Below, one piece after another: positions 6,677 through 15,529 of a stretch of 34,583 nucleotides of DNA. Numbering within the stretch: the stretch's first letter is position 1; every line of letters starts with the position of its first letter. The position numbers and the translations under genes were made by a program. The notes beneath the pieces are model-generated. The model worked only from the letters and a program-made list of their open reading frames with translations, was not told the origin of the DNA and ran no database searches. The stretch spans positions 1 to 34,583 of the forward strand of contig NZ_SCTW01000043.1 in the NCBI RefSeq assembly GCF_004322395.1, given 5' to 3'. The stretch comes from Methylobacter sp. (lineage in GTDB: Bacteria > Pseudomonadota > Gammaproteobacteria > Methylococcales > Methylomonadaceae).

Positions 6677-8524
6677 ATGAGCGAACAGAGCGGTAACAGT
6701 TTAATTGAAGCAAATCGCCAGCATGATCCAACGGCAAAGGGCAAGGATCATCTTGAAGGTGAGGCGTCTCATATTTTTGCGACCAAGGTCGATGCGCATC
6801 CCGCTATTAAAGGTCTGGCCGGGCTGACCATAGCACGCCAGATCGGATTAATGCTGGGTCTGGCTTTGAGCGTCGCTATTGGCGTTGCTATTGTATTATG
6901 GTCACAGGAACCTTCTTATGGACGCTTGTATTCCGAAATCGGTGAAAGTGATGTGGCTGAAATTCTTGAAGTTCTTAATAAAGAAAATATTAAATATAAA
7001 GTCGAAACCGGTTCCGGCGCTATTATGGTGCCGATGGATCAGGTGAGCACAGTAAAGCTTAAATTAGCGGCGCAGGGTTTGCCCAAAAGTAATAGCCTGG
7101 GGTATGAGTTGCTGGATAAAGATCAGGGCTTCGGCACCAGCAAAAGTATTGAAACAGTACGCTTCCAACGGGCCTTGGAAGGTGAGATTGCACGAACCAT
7201 TATGTCTATCCAGAATGTAAAAACGGCCAGGGTACTGTTAGCTGTTCCTGTTCAGTCGGTGTTTGTGCGAGAGCGCAAGAAGCCTAGCGCTTCAGTCATA
7301 GTCAATTTATATCAAGGCAGATCGCTGGATAAAGGCCAAGTTGAATCAATTATTCATCTAGTGGCTTCCAGTGTGCCGCAACTGGACGCTGAGCAAGTGA
7401 CAGTTGTCGATCAAAAGGGTCAGCTATTAAACAGCAATGACTCATCAGTAGCGGGTAATTTGACCTCCAAACAATTCGAATATAAGAAAAATATTGAAGA
7501 GCATCTAATGGGACGGATTGAAAATATTTTGTCGCCATTGGTCGGAAGCGATGGAATGCGTGTGCAAATTTCAGCGGATGTGGACTTTACCGAGACAGAC
7601 AGAACCCAGGAAATGTTCAATCCGGATTTGCCGGCTTTAAGAAGCGAGCAAACATCGGAAGAGAAAAGTTCATTGTCGGCTATTCAAGGAGTCCCCGGCG
7701 CGTTATCAAATCAACCGACTCCAGCAGGCACTGCTCCGGAAACAACGCCAGCGGCAGCACCTGGTTCCGTTGCGGCAAATACGGGAGCTACTACACCGCC
7801 GGGTACTGCGGCAGTAAATTCACCAGCTCCATCCGGTTCAGTCGCAAAAAATGCAACCAGAAATTATGAGCTGGATAAAACTATTACCCATACCCGGTTA
7901 GCTACAGGAGCGTTGCGCCGATTGTCCGTGGCCGTAGTTGTCGATGATCGGCGTGTAGCCCAGAGCGACGGTACCGCTAAAGCACAGCCTTATTCGCAGG
8001 AAGATATCAATCGTTTTAGCGATCTGGTAAAGCAGGCTGTCGGTTTTGACAGTAGTCGGGGCGACCAAGTTACAGTCACTAATGTGGCTTTTAAACTGGA
8101 CGAACTTGTTGAGGCATTGCCGGCAACGCCTCTTTGGGAACAAGGCTGGTTTCTTGATCTTATGAAACAAGTTGCTGCGGTGTTGGCTGTATTATTCCTG
8201 CTTTTTGGAGTATTGCGCCCGACCATGCGCAGTCTCGTCGGTCGGGACATAGAAGAGAAAAAAGCCTTAGCTTTGGCTGAGGCACAAGAAAAGGCTCACG
8301 CTATAGGAGGAACTGTTCGTTTTAATGAGCATGGACAGCCTGTCGCTGTACCGGCCGGCCAGAATACCGTAAATTTTACCATGCCCGAAGAAATGCAGGA
8401 TCTGTTGCTTCTGGAGACGCCTCAGAGTTACGAACACCGCTTGGAATATGTGAAAAGATTGGTCGATGACGATTCGAAAGTAGTCGCGCAAGTTATTAAA
8501 TCATGGGTTCGAAAAGATGGCTAA
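6677..8524 (+). CDS. fliF: Flagellar MS-ring protein FliF
   Basis: A 615-residue inner-membrane ring protein, slightly longer than the usual ~560-600. An N-terminal transmembrane helix lies at ~57-77 (IGLMLGLALSVAIGVAIVL), followed by ring-building motifs with YSEIGESDVAEILEVLNKENI and the YscJ/FliF-like segment FQRALEGEIARTI. A second membrane helix lies at ~497-517 (VAAVLAVLFLLFGVLRP). The cytosolic C-terminus would contact FliG. The extra length is in a Pro/Ala/Thr/Gly-rich linker at ~335-385, between the periplasmic ring and its last strands. The start lacks an obvious Shine-Dalgarno sequence. Its last 8 bases overlap fliG, indicating translational coupling of two proteins that bind each other. 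Confidence 0.95.
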   Translation: MSEQSGNSLIEANRQHDPTAKGKDHLEGEASHIFATKVDAHPAIKGLAGLTIARQIGLMLGLALSVAIGVAIVLWSQEPSYGRLYSEIGESDVAEILEVLNKENIKYKVETGSGAIMVPMDQVSTVKLKLAAQGLPKSNSLGYELLDKDQGFGTSKSIETVRFQRALEGEIARTIMSIQNVKTARVLLAVPVQSVFVRERKKPSASVIVNLYQGRSLDKGQVESIIHLVASSVPQLDAEQVTVVDQKGQLLNSNDSSVAGNLTSKQFEYKKNIEEHLMGRIENILSPLVGSDGMRVQISADVDFTETDRTQEMFNPDLPALRSEQTSEEKSSLSAIQGVPGALSNQPTPAGTAPETTPAAAPGSVAANTGATTPPGTAAVNSPAPSGSVAKNATRNYELDKTITHTRLATGALRRLSVAVVVDDRRVAQSDGTAKAQPYSQEDINRFSDLVKQAVGFDSSRGDQVTVTNVAFKLDELVEALPATPLWEQGWFLDLMKQVAAVLAVLFLLFGVLRPTMRSLVGRDIEEKKALALAEAQEKAHAIGGTVRFNEHGQPVAVPAGQNTVNFTMPEEMQDLLLLETPQSYEHRLEYVKRLVDDDSKVVAQVIKSWVRKDG

Positions 8525-9530
8525 AGCGGAACCAAAAAAAGACTTAAACCAAATTGATCGTGCCGCTGTATTGTTGCTGGCTTTGGGCATGGATAGGGCG
8601 GCGATGGTTTTAAAGCACATGACTCCCCGAGAAGTGCAGACTTTGGGCATCACCATGGCAAGCGTGGGCGAAATTTCCATAGATATGATGGATGAAGTGG
8701 TTGAGGAATTTATTGTCGCGGTAAAGAACCAGACGGCTCTGGGTATGGATACCGATGAATATATCCGCACTGTGTTAATCAGCGCTTTGGGTGCAGATAA
8801 AGCAAACAGTATTCTTGACCGGATTTTACAGGGCGGCAACACCAAGGGTATTGAGCAGCTGAAATGGATGGATACCCGATCGATTGCAGATATGATTCGA
8901 TTGGAACATCCTCAAATTGTCGCGACTATTATGTCCTTGATGGATAGTGAACAGGCGGCTGATGTGATGATGTTCTTGCCCGAAGCTATGCGTTCCGATT
9001 TGATGATGAGAATTGCAACAATGAAAGGCATACAGCCAGCCGCCCTGCGTGAGCTGGATCAAATCATGGAAAAACAATTAACCGGCTCCGATAATGTTAA
9101 GTCGACAAATATCGGCGGTGTGGATGCAGTGGCTAACATTTTAAACTTCCTGGATGGCGGTGCGGCTGATTTAGTGATGTCGGGAATTGCCGAGCATAGG
9201 TCTGAATTGGCTCAAGAAATTCAGGAGAAAATGTTCACCTTTGAAGACCTTACTACGATTGATGAAAGAGGTATGCAAACATTGTTGCGCGAAGTTTCAA
9301 CCGGACAATTGTTACTGGCGTTACGCGGTGTAGGCAGTGAGCTTAAGGAAAAAATATTCAGCAATATGTCCAAGCGTGCTGCGGAAATGCTCCGTGACGA
9401 CTTGGAAGCTTCTCCTCCGGCCAAGATCAGCGAAGTGGAGTTGGCGCAGAAAGATATATTGGCTATTGCTAAAAAACTAGCCGATGCAGGCGAAATACAG
9501 ATGGGTATAGGTGGTGATGAACTCATATAA
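8517..9530 (+). CDS. fliG: Flagellar motor switch protein FliG
   Basis: A 337-residue switch-complex protein with three armadillo-like domains. Residues 1-100 form the N-terminal FliF-binding domain (RAAVLLLALGMDRAA). The middle domain carries LEHPQIVATIMSLMDSEQAADVM, close to the family EHPQ motif that binds FliM. The C-terminal domain has the charged torque helix around FEDLTTIDERGMQTLLREV and MSKRAAEMLRDDLEASPP, where conserved charged residues face the stator. The length is typical. It overlaps fliF by 8 bases upstream and fliH by 14 bases downstream, within one polycistronic unit. Confidence 0.96.
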   Translation: MAKAEPKKDLNQIDRAAVLLLALGMDRAAMVLKHMTPREVQTLGITMASVGEISIDMMDEVVEEFIVAVKNQTALGMDTDEYIRTVLISALGADKANSILDRILQGGNTKGIEQLKWMDTRSIADMIRLEHPQIVATIMSLMDSEQAADVMMFLPEAMRSDLMMRIATMKGIQPAALRELDQIMEKQLTGSDNVKSTNIGGVDAVANILNFLDGGAADLVMSGIAEHRSELAQEIQEKMFTFEDLTTIDERGMQTLLREVSTGQLLLALRGVGSELKEKIFSNMSKRAAEMLRDDLEASPPAKISEVELAQKDILAIAKKLADAGEIQMGIGGDELI

Positions 9531-10389
9531 GACGCCCAGATTCACAGCCTCCGAGCTGGAATCGTTAAGATTATGGAGTATGCCGGATGTCTCCGGGGCA
9601 GATGCTCTGAGGGACTCGGAGACGGTGGAACTTGAGGATGAGCCGACACCTATTTTAACGGTTGATGAAATTGAAGCCATGCAAAAGCAGGCGTATGACG
9701 AAGCATTCGCGCAGGGCAAAATGCATGGTTTTCAGCAAGGTTTTGATGAGGGCTCAAAAAAAGGCTACGAGGATAATTTGCACTTATTGCAAGGCCAAGC
9801 GGCGATACTGATTAGTCTTTTGGAATCTTTAAGCGAGCCGTTTAAACGTCTTGATGAAGAAGTGGAAAAGGAACTGGTTAAGCTGGTTATAGGTATTGCA
9901 ACGCAAATAATACGTCGTGAAATTAAATCAGACCCTGGACAAATCGTTGCCGTTGTTCGAGAAACACTCAATGTCTTGCCTCTGACATCACAAAAAATTA
10001 CTTTGAAATTACACCCTGAAGATGCTGAATTGATGCGAACCGCATTAGCGCTGGATGATGTGTCGCCAAGCTGGAGCATAGTTGAAGATCCGTTGATTAC
10101 GCGCGGCGGCTGCGAAGTCGATACCGATATTTCACATGTGGACGCGACTGTAGAGCACAGATTGGCCGCAGTTATCGCAACTCTATTGGGCGGTGAGCGG
10201 GAGCACGACAGTGCGGCCGCGACTGCTTCCGGTAATCTTGCGGCATTTCCTTCGCCCATAGGGGGCGGATCAGGAGATACAACCCCACAGACGGGGGAGG
10301 TAGGGCAACGCACGGAGCAGTTACCGGGAGCGTCAAAAGTTGATGGCTTAAGCGATGCAGGAGCGGTTGCCGATGGTAAAAGCCCGTGA
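9517..10389 (+). CDS. fliH: Flagellar export ATPase regulator FliH
   Basis: A protein of about 290 residues, the stator-like partner that restrains FliI and docks it to the export gate. The central region has the FliH hallmark of Gly-spaced helix repeats (AQGKMHGFQQGFDEGSKKGYEDN), followed by the V-ATPase E-subunit-like C-terminal domain (LVKLVIGIATQIIRREIKSDP ... LRINP-like LKLHPEDAEL ... GGCEVDTDISHVDATVEHRL). A disordered Gly/Ser/Pro-rich tail of ~60 residues follows the conserved domain, longer than in many FliH proteins. Start choice is open: GTG 9511, GTG 9514 and ATG 9517 are in frame. I give the ATG because no site clearly favours the GTGs. It overlaps fliG by 14 bases, and its stop overlaps the GTG start of fliI by 4 bases. 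Confidence 0.9.
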   Translation: MNSYKTPRFTASELESLRLWSMPDVSGADALRDSETVELEDEPTPILTVDEIEAMQKQAYDEAFAQGKMHGFQQGFDEGSKKGYEDNLHLLQGQAAILISLLESLSEPFKRLDEEVEKELVKLVIGIATQIIRREIKSDPGQIVAVVRETLNVLPLTSQKITLKLHPEDAELMRTALALDDVSPSWSIVEDPLITRGGCEVDTDISHVDATVEHRLAAVIATLLGGEREHDSAAATASGNLAAFPSPIGGGSGDTTPQTGEVGQRTEQLPGASKVDGLSDAGAVADGKSP

Positions 10390-11756
10390 TTCCAGTTGCA
10401 GACCGGTCGCAGATTTGGCTCGCTAAATTAAAACCGTATTCTGAAAAACTGAAAGAGGTGCCTGAGCTTGTTGTCGAAGGCAGGCTTTCCCGTATGGTTG
10501 GACTGACGCTGGAAGCAGTGGGTTGCCGGGCAGCTATTGGCTCCCGCTGCCGAATCGAGACTAAAAGCGGCAGAATGGTTGAAGCGGAAGTCGTGGGTTT
10601 TTCCGATGCGCGAATTTTTTTGATGCCAACTGCCGAAGTTCATGGGCTTGAGCCGGATTGCCGGGTCATTCCGATGGGTAAAAACAGTCTGGCTAAAGTA
10701 GGTTTCGGTTTGCTGGGGCGGGTGCTGGATGGTGCTGGAAATGCGATTGACGGCAAAGGTCCGCTTAAAACCGATGCGCTGATTTCGCTCAATGGCGTAC
10801 CGATTAACCCTTTGTCCCGAAAGCCGATACGCGAACCGCTTGATGTTGGAGTTAGAGCGATAAATTCGATGCTCAGCGTGGGCCGCGGACAACGTATGGG
10901 CTTGTTTGCCGGCACCGGTGTTGGAAAAAGTGTGCTGCTGGGCATGATGACCAAATTTACTACCGCTGACATTGTTGTTGTCGGGCTGATCGGCGAGCGG
11001 GGACGAGAAGTTAATGAGTTCGTGCTGAAAACCTTGGGTGAAGAGGGACTTAAAAGAGCAGTGGTGGTCGTTTCGCCTGCGGATTGTCCGCCTTTGATGC
11101 GTGTTCATGCCGCGTTATTGTCAACCAGTATTGCCGAGTATTTTCGCGATCAGGGACTTGATGTTTTGTTGTTGATGGATTCATTAACGCGATTTGCGCA
11201 GGCGCATCGTGAAATTGCCCTAGCCATCGATGAGCCTCCTGCCACCAAAGGCTATCCGCCTTCGGTTTTTGCCAAATTGCCGCATTTGGTGGAACGCGCC
11301 GGTAATGCCGATCACGGAGGGGGCTCTATAACCGCATTCTATACTGTTCTGGCCGAAGGCGATGATACCAATGACCCTATTGCCGATGCGGCCAGAGGAG
11401 TGCTGGATGGCCACATCATATTGTCCAGAAGTCTGGCCGAAGCGGGCCATTTTCCTGCCATCGATGTAGAGGCTTCAATCAGTCGCGTTATGCCGGATAT
11501 TATCGATGTCGGCCATTTGCAGATGGCACGCGAGTTGAGACGATTATATTCACTTTATCAGCAAAACCGCGATTTAATCAGTGTAGGCGCTTATCAGGCT
11601 GGATCGGATCCCAGAATCGATAAAGCGATTGAAAAAAATCCGGCGATTTTAGATTTTCTGCAGCAGGACATGGATGAGTCGGTCGATATGAATCGGAGCT
11701 TGCAAGACCTGGCATTGTTGCTCGGCGTAAACAGGACGGCTACTACCGGCAGATAA
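10386..11756 (+). CDS. fliI: Flagellum-specific export ATPase FliI
   Basis: A 456-residue F1-beta-like ATPase that powers unfolding and delivery of flagellar export substrates at the inner membrane. The P-loop AGTGVGKS is at ~175-182. Walker B and the catalytic segment follow in LLLMDSLTRFAQAHREIALAIDEPP, and the PPSVFAKLPHLVERAG and VEASISRVMPDI blocks are typical of the family. The start is a GTG whose bases overlap the fliH stop (GTGA), a common coupling arrangement. The C-terminal export-specificity domain is intact, giving normal length. Confidence 0.96.
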   Translation: MIPVADRSQIWLAKLKPYSEKLKEVPELVVEGRLSRMVGLTLEAVGCRAAIGSRCRIETKSGRMVEAEVVGFSDARIFLMPTAEVHGLEPDCRVIPMGKNSLAKVGFGLLGRVLDGAGNAIDGKGPLKTDALISLNGVPINPLSRKPIREPLDVGVRAINSMLSVGRGQRMGLFAGTGVGKSVLLGMMTKFTTADIVVVGLIGERGREVNEFVLKTLGEEGLKRAVVVVSPADCPPLMRVHAALLSTSIAEYFRDQGLDVLLLMDSLTRFAQAHREIALAIDEPPATKGYPPSVFAKLPHLVERAGNADHGGGSITAFYTVLAEGDDTNDPIADAARGVLDGHIILSRSLAEAGHFPAIDVEASISRVMPDIIDVGHLQMARELRRLYSLYQQNRDLISVGAYQAGSDPRIDKAIEKNPAILDFLQQDMDESVDMNRSLQDLALLLGVNRTATTGR

Positions 11757-11788
11757 TCCAAGTTCCTTTGAGAGACAGAGTACATTAA

Positions 11789-12226
11789 GTGAAAAAATCG
11801 CAACGTATTAAAACGATTGTGGATATTAAGGCGGCACAGGAAAAAAACGCTTTGGAAGTGCTGGGTGCAGTTCAGAGAAAACTCCAGTCCATGCAGGCTC
11901 AAGTTGAAGGTTTAAGAAACTATCGGCAGGAATATCAGCATAGATTCGATCAGTTGGGTATTAAGGGCGTCAATGTTGCACAGCTGCTGGAGTTTAGATC
12001 GTTTATTGATAAGCTCGATAAGGCAATAATAGGCCAAGAACAGGTGCTGAGCGCAATTGAAGCTGAATTAGCGGCCAAAAGAAAAATCTGGGAGGATCTG
12101 CATAATAAAACTCAAAGTCTGCAAAAAGTCTGCGATTCGGCTTTAATGGTAGAAATGAGGCAGGAAGCAAAACGAGAGCAGCAGGAACAGGATGAGCGGG
12201 CATCCAGAATCGGCCGGAATAATTAA
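11789..12226 (+). CDS. fliJ: Flagellar export chaperone FliJ
   Basis: A 145-residue, almost entirely helical protein rich in Gln, Lys and Glu, as expected for the FliJ coiled-coil stalk that binds FliI/FliH and the export gate. Features include a long helix from KRIKTIVDIKAAQEKNALE through YRQEYQHRFDQLG, a short break, and a second helix ending in a charged tail (EAKREQQEQDERASR). The start is GTG with only a weak AGAG site. Sequence identity to FliJ is inherently low, so position after fliI supports the call as much as the sequence does. It is the last gene of the fliE operon, and the fliK promoter begins right after its stop. Confidence 0.88.
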   Translation: MKKSQRIKTIVDIKAAQEKNALEVLGAVQRKLQSMQAQVEGLRNYRQEYQHRFDQLGIKGVNVAQLLEFRSFIDKLDKAIIGQEQVLSAIEAELAAKRKIWEDLHNKTQSLQKVCDSALMVEMRQEAKREQQEQDERASRIGRNN

Positions 12227-12227
12227 A

Positions 12228-12245
12228 GCGGCATGATAAATGCTT
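12228..12245 (+). promoter_or_regulatory. Sigma-54 promoter for fliK
   Basis: GCGGCATG-N5-ATGCTT has GG at 12230-12231 and GC at 12242-12243 with 10 bases between. The GGCAnG and TGCTT parts match the -24/-12 consensus. It begins two bases after the fliJ stop and sits about 30 bases before the fliK start. Confidence 0.7.
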
Positions 12246-12274
12246 AATAACCTGTGGAATCTCAGGAGATTAAT

Positions 12275-13807
12275 ATGAATATTGAAAGTACAAATTTATC
12301 CTCTATAGCACCAAACAGCGTAATGGTTGAAAATGCGTCGGCGCCTTTGACCGATGGTAGCGTTATTTCCGAAGGCTTTTCGGAGGCATTGGTGGCGCAG
12401 ATCGAGTTGTTGAGTAATATAAAAACTGAAGATTCGTTGCCTTTGCAGGTATTGGATCAGTCCGTTTTGCAAGGCGTTAATGCTCCGCCAAGCATTGCCG
12501 GATTACCTGTAGATACGCAAAATTTTGCCGCTTTATTAGGCAATGATTTGCCGCCGTCATACAAAACAAAGGACGATGTTGATCATGAGGCTGCGTTGGC
12601 TGCGGTGACCGACACATTAAAATATATTACCTTTGGTGCTACTGCTGGAGAAAAAGCGGCAGAGGCTGAGCAAAACATCAAAGATGTGATTGCAACGACC
12701 GTTCCTGCCCAACAGAATAGTAAAGATGCGGTTGCGATGACTGTTTCTTCTCAACAAAATAGCAATGATGTCATTGCAACGGCTGTTCCTACTGAACAAA
12801 ATATCGTTGAAAAAACTGTCCCGGTTGAACAAAGCTCGTCAGAGGCGGCGGTCGATGTAGCAGAGCAAATGCCGAAAGATGCTCCGATTCAAATGGATTT
12901 AAAGCAATCAAATAATAAACCTGATAAGAAGCAGGATGAAGGTGAAGCACAGGTAGCAGCTGTTACAGAGAATCAAGGAGCAGAAGAGTTGTTGGCAACC
13001 ATCATTCTTCCTTCGGTAATTCCAGTTGAGCAAGGAAAACCAGCCAATAATTTACCACCTACAAATACAATTAAAGAGGATGGGCTGCTGTCATTTATAA
13101 AACCATCGACTGAGCATACTAAACCGAATCAGATAACGAAAATTTCGGGTGAAGTTCTGCAAAGTGAAGCTGCCTCTCGTGAGCCGGATCAAAATCAGCA
13201 GGACGTTAACTTAAAATATTTTAGAAATGCCGGGCAATCCGAACAGGCCGGGCAGGTTGAGCAGCGGGACTTAAATGATGTGGAAAAGACTTTGCCTCGG
13301 TTCGCAACAGACATCATTCAGCCTAACAAACCCGTTGTTGACAATAAAGCAGACATTCCGGCAATAACCAAACCGCTATCGCACCCGGAATGGAATAAGG
13401 ATATAGGAGAGCGGATTGTCTGGATGAGCAGCAAAGCAATACCTTCGGCCGAAATCAGGCTGAATCCGCAGCATCTTGGCCCTATATCGGTTCGTGTCGA
13501 TGTGACTGACGATAAGGCAACTGTGGCATTTACTGCGCAGCACGCTGCTGTAAGAGAAACTCTTGAAGCTTCCATTCCCAAGCTACGGGAAATGATGAGT
13601 GCCCAGCAGCTCAATCTGGTAGAGGTGAATGTCTCTCAAGGTTCCGCGTCGGATCAAGGACGTTCGCAATCGCAAACTTTTGCGCAAACATCGGGCCGTG
13701 GGCAAGGCGTAATGGATGGTGCTATCGACGAAGTTGATGATGTCGAGCAAGAAATTGAAAGCGGACGGGCTGTAGTCAGCAAGGGCTTGTTGAGTCTATA
13801 TGCTTAG
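12275..13807 (+). CDS. fliK: Flagellar hook-length control protein FliK
   Basis: A protein of about 510 residues. The C-terminal Flg_hook domain (roughly 365-450) is clear: W-KDIGERIVWMSSKAIPSAEIRLNPQHLGPISV, followed by VAFTAQHAAVRETLEASIPKLREMM. This domain switches export specificity from hook to filament subunits. The N-terminal ~350 residues are a low-complexity, Gln/Asn/Asp/Val-rich molecular-ruler region containing 14-residue tandem repeats (DNA 12680-12805). The start is ATG 12275, preceded by AGGAG 6 bases upstream; an in-frame GTG at 12254 has no such site. The gene has its own sigma-54 promoter overlapping the gap after fliJ, so hook-length control can be timed separately from the basal body. 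No fliL follows, so the rest of the flagellar genes lie elsewhere. Confidence 0.92.
   Translation: MNIESTNLSSIAPNSVMVENASAPLTDGSVISEGFSEALVAQIELLSNIKTEDSLPLQVLDQSVLQGVNAPPSIAGLPVDTQNFAALLGNDLPPSYKTKDDVDHEAALAAVTDTLKYITFGATAGEKAAEAEQNIKDVIATTVPAQQNSKDAVAMTVSSQQNSNDVIATAVPTEQNIVEKTVPVEQSSSEAAVDVAEQMPKDAPIQMDLKQSNNKPDKKQDEGEAQVAAVTENQGAEELLATIILPSVIPVEQGKPANNLPPTNTIKEDGLLSFIKPSTEHTKPNQITKISGEVLQSEAASREPDQNQQDVNLKYFRNAGQSEQAGQVEQRDLNDVEKTLPRFATDIIQPNKPVVDNKADIPAITKPLSHPEWNKDIGERIVWMSSKAIPSAEIRLNPQHLGPISVRVDVTDDKATVAFTAQHAAVRETLEASIPKLREMMSAQQLNLVEVNVSQGSASDQGRSQSQTFAQTSGRGQGVMDGAIDEVDDVEQEIESGRAVVSKGLLSLYA
12680..12805 (+). repeat. Three 42-bp tandem repeats in the fliK ruler region
   Basis: Three consecutive 42-bp units (12680-12721, 12722-12763, 12764-12805) encode KDVIATTVPAQQNS, KDAVAMTVSSQQNS and NDVIATAVPTEQNI. 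A degenerate, shortened fourth unit follows to about 12841. They are in frame, so unit gain or loss would alter the ruler length by 14 residues at a time. Confidence 0.8.
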
Positions 13808-14288
13808 CGTTAGAGTACGCAAAACCCCATGTAATCGGCGTTAAGTTTGAACTGCCGTAACTAATACAATTGTCTTCAAGTAGATGTTTTTCATTCTGAC
13901 TTCGTCAAGGTAATCCTGCGACTCGTTATCTTAGCGCCTGATCTTATTCAGGTTGCGATATCGCTACGCCTTGATCAGACTCATCCCCCTTTTTAAATAC
14001 GTTAACCATTTAAAGCCTGCAACTTTTCTTGTAAAAGTCTAAAAATAGATTGTTATAAGGTGAGTAAAGCAGCATTGTTATTTTTATGCATTTTCTCTAA
14101 AAGCACGATGGAAATAACATCTACATTAACGGCATCAATATCGGTCTTTATGATTTACAATATGTTATTGGCTTGAAATAACAAATAGATAACTTTTGGC
14201 GCTGTTGCCGCAGAACCTCGTCCACATAGAAGCTGTATATATTATTAAAAGTATTTATGAAAACGACACATTATCGGAGCGATAAAGA
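13808..14288. other. 481-bp gene-free region between fliK and fbp
   Basis: I find no reading frame here that I would call a gene. Visible items are a long-range inverted repeat CTGATC (13938-13943) / GATCAG (13973-13978) enclosing the 10-bp palindrome GCGATATCGC (13955-13964), a T-run shortly after (13992-13996), and AT-rich sequence up to fbp. The inverted repeat may end fliK transcription. A short frame near 14106-14180 reads NNIYINGINIGLYDLQYVIGLK but has no start or domain; it may be a relic. The fbp ribosome site GGAG lies just before 14289. Confidence 0.5.
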
Positions 14289-15293
14289 ATGAGCAACCAT
14301 GTTACTTTGACCCAATTTATCATTGAGCAACAGCGCGAGTTGCCGGGAGTATCGGGAGCGTTTACTTCGTTACTGAACGATATAGTTACAGCGTGTAAGA
14401 AAATCTCGCATTTGGTTAATCAAGGTAATTTGATCGGTGTGCTAGGTAGCGCCGACTCCGAGAATGTTCAAGGCGAAGTGCAAAAGAAACTGGATATTAT
14501 TACCAACGACATTATGGTGGATGCGTTGAACTGGACAGGTCATTTGGCCGGCATGGCATCCGAAGAAATCGACGACATTATTTTCATTCCTTCGCAATAT
14601 CCAAAAGGCAAGTATTTGGCATTATTCGATCCATTGGACGGCTCTTCAAATATCGATGTCAACTTGGCGGTAGGCACTATATTCTCGATATTGCGTTGCC
14701 GGGAAGGTGTGGATCCGGCTCTGGAGGATTTTTTGCGTAAAGGTACCGAGCAGGTTTGCGCGGGTTTTGTTCTTTACGGCCCGTCTACGATGATGGTTTT
14801 AACAACCGGGCATGGCGTTAACGGTTTTACGCTGAACCAGGATATAGGCGAGTTTATCCTGACTCATCCCAACATGACGATACCCACCGACACCAATGAA
14901 TTCGCGATCAATATGTCGAATCAGCGTTTTTGGGAGCCTCCTGTACGCCGCTATATAGACGAATGTTTGCAGGGTACCGAAGGGTCGCGCAAAAAAGATT
15001 TTAATATGCGCTGGGTCGCGTCGATGGTTGCAGAGGTCTACCGGATACTTACGCGCGGCGGGGTTTTTATGTATCCGTACGATTTACGCGATCCGACAAG
15101 AGCCGGGAAACTGCGCATTATGTACGAGGCCAATCCGATGGCTTTTATTATTGAGCAAGCGGGCGGCGCTTGTTCCACTGGGCGCGAGCGTATCCTAGAC
15201 ATCAAGCCAAAAGCTCTGCATCAGCGGGTTCCGGTTATTTTGGGTTCGAAAAACGAGGTTGAGCGGATTGTTGGGTATCATTTGGAAGGTTGA
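14289..15293 (+). CDS. fbp: Class I fructose-1,6-bisphosphatase
   Basis: A 334-residue cytosolic enzyme that hydrolyses fructose-1,6-bisphosphate to fructose-6-phosphate and phosphate. The class I signature is present: the metal-binding [12 protein letters not shown] (Asp114, Asp117), the upstream acidic segment around ASEEIDDI, and the C-terminal substrate loop [37 protein letters not shown]. The length is normal. In a one-carbon (RuMP or Calvin) context it regenerates hexose phosphate, and some homologues also act on sedoheptulose-1,7-bisphosphate. The next gene encodes the reversible PPi-PFK acting on the same substrate pair. A 236-bp repeat-containing gap separates them, so co-transcription is possible but not shown. 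Confidence 0.95.
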   Translation: MSNHVTLTQFIIEQQRELPGVSGAFTSLLNDIVTACKKISHLVNQGNLIGVLGSADSENVQGEVQKKLDIITNDIMVDALNWTGHLAGMASEEIDDIIFIPSQYPKGKYLALFDPLDGSSNIDVNLAVGTIFSILRCREGVDPALEDFLRKGTEQVCAGFVLYGPSTMMVLTTGHGVNGFTLNQDIGEFILTHPNMTIPTDTNEFAINMSNQRFWEPPVRRYIDECLQGTEGSRKKDFNMRWVASMVAEVYRILTRGGVFMYPYDLRDPTRAGKLRIMYEANPMAFIIEQAGGACSTGRERILDIKPKALHQRVPVILGSKNEVERIVGYHLEG

Positions 15294-15297
15294 TTTA

Positions 15298-15332
15298 GAT
15301 AGGCAAAAGGCTCAAGGCGAAAGACTAAAAAA
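15298..15332 (+). repeat. Dispersed GATAGGC repeat, copy 1
   Basis: A 35-bp sequence beginning GATAGGCAAAAGGCTCAAGG, five bases after the fbp stop. It matches the sequence at 19529-19563, two bases after the trhP stop, at 30 of 35 positions. The same orientation and the same place just behind a stop codon mark it as a repeat family. Confidence 0.7.
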
Positions 15333-15474
15333 TGGTTCGCTATCCATTTTTACTCTTGCTGTTCATATAGACAAAGCCAGCTTTGTACTCCGGTGTCAGT
15401 GGTTTTTGGAGTTCAAAGCTGGCTTTGGACTTATACGATTCTCATACTCCGGAGCGTGCGAAAGACTAAAAAAT
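15317..15474. repeat. Direct repeats flanking a nested-hairpin segment
   Basis: GCGAAAGACTAAAAAAT occurs twice (15317-15333 and 15458-15474). Between them are 124 bp holding a perfect 14-bp inverted repeat: CAAAGCCAGCTTTG (15372-15385) and CAAAGCTGGCTTTG (15414-15427). Each arm is itself a 6-bp hairpin (CAAAGC/GCTTTG). The arrangement resembles a small non-coding mobile element, or a duplication within the repeat. Confidence 0.65.
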
Positions 15475-15529
15475 AGCCTCCCTGTATGATAAAATTTTAT
15501 TTTTTTAATTTCACTATTTGAGTTTTCCC

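Noticed and set aside
9765-10313. 182-codon minus-strand frame opposite fliH
   Set aside because: FliH is supported by family motifs and overlaps with its neighbours; the antisense frame is Ser/Thr-rich shadow sequence.
10428-11108. 226-codon minus-strand frame opposite fliI
   Set aside because: Composition (many His, Arg, Asn) is that of a shadow frame and FliI is unmistakable on the other strand.
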